Source: Oscillospiraceae bacterium
Lineage (GTDB): Bacteria; Bacillota; Clostridia; Oscillospirales; Ruminococcaceae
Assembly (NCBI GenBank): GCA_900762805.1
Contig: CAAFHY010000230.1
Location: 1-15,656, forward strand
Length of the DNA: 15,656 nucleotides
Reading direction: 5' to 3'
Numbering within the stretch: the first letter of the stretch is position 1; the number at the start of each line of letters is the position of its first letter. Of the stretch, positions 14,387 through 15,656 are shown piece by piece. Made by a program: the position numbers and the translations under genes. The notes under the pieces were generated by a model, which saw nothing but the letters and a program-made list of their open reading frames with translations, was not told the origin of the DNA and ran no database searches.

Positions 14387-14532
14387 CTTTGGCCGGGCGG
14401 CGGACATTCCGATATAAAGCCGTATTTCATGAGGCCGCCGCGGGCCGGAACGGCGCGATAAAGCATCCTACAGTCCGGCGGCAAAGCGCCCCGCCCGCCG
14501 CGGGAGGGCCCTGCCCGCTCCAAAATCAAAGG

Positions 14533-14575
14533 ACACCCCCGAAGCCATACGGAAGCATGGCGGCGGGGGTGTTTG
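14533..14575. terminator. Bidirectional terminator between comM and the DUF1836 gene
   Basis: ACACCCCCG (14533-14541) pairs with CGGGGGTGT (14564-14572), with an inner GCCAT/ATGGC stem. On the minus strand the hairpin is followed by a T-rich stretch (CCTTTGATTTT), which suits the DUF1836 transcript. The plus side has only TTT, so it is weaker for comM. The remaining bases of 14249-14665 hold the nested repeat and no gene that I can support. Confidence 0.65.
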
Positions 14576-14665
14576 CCGTTGAAAATCATTGTCGGGCGCC
14601 GGACCGCTCCGGCACGGGCAAGCCCGATCGGGGCGCCGGCAGCCGTTTCCGGCCAAGCGGGGCAC

Positions 14666-15265
14666 TCAAAACTCGATGCTGCCGCCGGTCTCCAGCGTCT
14701 TGCCGTCGAGCAGCAGCAGCTTTTCGGCCAGCAGCCGCGAAAAGCCGCTGATGACAGCCGCCGAAACGATCAGATCGGTGGTATCGTCGGTAGCCAGCTC
14801 CGAATACGACTGCTGGTCGAGGATACCGGCGGCCGCCTCGCGCACCTGACGGACATAGAAATCCGAAGCGATCCGATGGCGGTTGACATAGGCCGTATAG
14901 GTATGCTCGACCTCGGCCTCTGTCATCCCCCGCGGAAGCATCGTCTGCAGGGTCGGGATGCTCAGGCAGTGCTTGAGGGTGCAGATCATGATGAGATAGG
15001 CGATCTGAACGCGGTAATACTTTTTCCTGACCGGCTCCGGCATGATCTTTTTGCGCACATAGTTGTTGATGGCGGCCGGCGTGATGAACTGCTCCTCCTC
15101 CAGCTCAGGCGGCAGATAATTGAGATAGCCCTTGAGCAGCGTCACGACCTGCTCCATATACAGGCCGATATCCGGCAGCTCCTCCCAGTCGGGCAGCCGG
15201 TAGCTGCCGAGATATTTCTCCCACCGGCGCAGCTTGCCGGCGATCAGCTCTTTGTCGAATTTCAT
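14666..15265 (-). CDS. DUF1836 domain protein, putative DNA-binding regulator
   Basis: The 199-residue product matches the DUF1836 family by its conserved order: WEKYLGSYRLPDWEELPDIGLYMEQVV (15-41), ITPAAINNYVRKKIMPEPVRKKYYR (61-85), then a hydrophobic helix (IAYLIMICTLKHCLSIPTLQ, 88-107). The family has a MerR-like helix-turn-helix arrangement and is thought to include regulators in Bacillota, but targets are unknown. No signal peptide is present; the Leu/Ile-rich helices are probably part of the fold. GGGGGA 6-7 nt before the ATG is the ribosome binding site. It has its own promoter and lies divergent from the gene at the right edge, which it might regulate (inference from position only). 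Confidence 0.85.
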   Translation of the reverse strand: MKFDKELIAGKLRRWEKYLGSYRLPDWEELPDIGLYMEQVVTLLKGYLNYLPPELEEEQFITPAAINNYVRKKIMPEPVRKKYYRVQIAYLIMICTLKHCLSIPTLQTMLPRGMTEAEVEHTYTAYVNRHRIASDFYVRQVREAAAGILDQQSYSELATDDTTDLIVSAAVISGFSRLLAEKLLLLDGKTLETGGSIEF

Positions 15266-15352
15266 GTGTGTCCCCCATTCCGGCGCAGCGGCGCCCGCCG
15301 TTCCTTTCCCGCATCGGCGCCGGCCAAAGGCGGCCCGCTTGCCATTACCTAT

Positions 15353-15381
15353 ATTATACTATCACTTTGTCCGGCATTCAA
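15353..15381 (-). promoter_or_regulatory. Sigma-A-type promoter of the DUF1836 gene
   Basis: On the minus strand TTGAAT (15381-15376) and TATAAT (15358-15353) are separated by 17 nt. The leader would be about 80 nt. It is back to back with the promoter at 15403-15431; 21 bases separate the two -35 elements. Confidence 0.8.
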
Positions 15382-15402
15382 GCTCCGGTCGGATGAATTT
15401 TA

Positions 15403-15431
15403 TTGACATAATCCATTTGACGTGATATGAT
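15403..15431 (+). promoter_or_regulatory. Strong sigma-A-type promoter of the right-edge gene
   Basis: Consensus TTGACA (15403-15408) and TATGAT (15426-15431) are spaced by 17 nt, and TGA before the -10 makes it an extended type. Transcription should start near 15438, giving a leader of about 115 nt before the ATG at 15554. I recognise no riboswitch in that leader. Confidence 0.85.
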
Positions 15432-15553
15432 GATCCATAGGATTAGATAAACAACAGCTATCCGCTCATATCCGCGCGGCTGTGGGCCGGACCGACCGGC
15501 AGAAGCCTTTCGCAGACCCGGAATAACAGCGCCGTCCGGCGCAGGAGGTTTAT

Positions 15554-15656
15554 ATGGATCTTTTCAAAAAATGTACGGATTTCACACTGGCAGACGAATA
15601 CCGCGCCAAGTGAATCTATCCCTATTTTCACGCCCTTGAGTCGCGGCAGAACACCG
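15554..15656 (+). pseudogene. 5' end of a PLP-dependent aminotransferase-like gene with in-frame TGA at codon 20
   Basis: ATG 15554 has GGAGG 5 nt upstream and a strong promoter. The frame reads MDLFKKCTDFTLADEYRAK, then TGA (15611-15613), then IYPYFHALESRQNT up to the window end. The two halves together resemble the N-terminus of alpha-oxoamine synthase-type enzymes (BioF/Kbl/serine palmitoyltransferase-like), where a Gly or similar residue precedes IYPYF. One base change, GGA to TGA, would explain the stop. The gene is cut by the window edge, so length and PLP lysine cannot be checked. It could be a true pseudogene, a sequencing error, or start again downstream. Recoding is unlikely because TGA ends other genes here. 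Confidence 0.55.

Noticed and set aside
13987..14589. Minus-strand frame antisense to the comM 3' end
   Set aside because: No ribosome site, overlaps the certain comM gene and the palindrome, and has no family features.
15611..15613. Possible reassignment of TGA as glycine or a selenocysteine site
   Set aside because: TGA is used as the normal stop of spmA, acpS and pheT here, the homologous position is a small residue rather than Cys, and no SECIS-like hairpin is evident directly after it.

Overview
The window is a stretch of bacterial chromosome that is GC-rich and carries only housekeeping and sporulation genes. The likely source is a high-GC, spore-forming member of the Clostridia (Bacillota). 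The evidence is a spmA-spmB pair, a classical T-box leader in front of pheST, a DUF1836 regulator, purine-rich Shine-Dalgarno sequences before nearly every gene, and sigma-A-type promoters lying in short A/T-rich islands. I see no rRNA, tRNA, CRISPR array, transposase or phage gene.

Layout. Bases 1-539 are T-poor sequence without a convincing gene. Bases 540-1821 (+) hold spmA and spmB, bridged by a 34-codon reading frame that overlaps both neighbours by ATGA. A terminator-like hairpin follows, then roughly 400 nt with no gene. On the minus strand, acpS, a fused nnrE-nnrD gene and a lipoprotein gene form a tight operon (5026 down to 2433). Its promoter is back to back with that of the T-box-controlled pheS-pheT operon (+, 5118-8815), and the two promoters appear to share one palindromic -35 hexamer. 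Between pheT and nagA, on the minus strand, is a small tandem array of about 64-71 bp units. Each full unit carries a Shine-Dalgarno sequence and a 16-codon micro-ORF, and the last unit opens into a 43-codon ORF. nagA (GlcNAc-6-P deacetylase) and a phosphoglucomutase/phosphomannomutase gene with a TTG start lie on the minus strand. Divergent from the mutase is comM/yifB (+). comM is followed by a long nested inverted repeat, then a convergent DUF1836 gene (-). At the right edge a strong promoter drives the start of a PLP-dependent aminotransferase-like gene interrupted by an in-frame TGA at codon 20.

How the genes fit together. SpmA/SpmB act in spore core dehydration. The acpS-nnr-lipoprotein order resembles the acpS-ydcC-alr neighbourhood of Bacillus subtilis and the gerS-alr2 pair of Clostridioides difficile, so the lipoprotein may belong to the LolA-like sporulation/germination group. 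PheST responds to uncharged tRNA-Phe through its T-box. NagA and the mutase are amino-sugar and sugar-phosphate enzymes. The most unusual items are the micro-ORF array (8938-9240), the bridging ORF in spmAB, the shared -35 element, the post-comM palindrome and the nonsense codon at the right edge.
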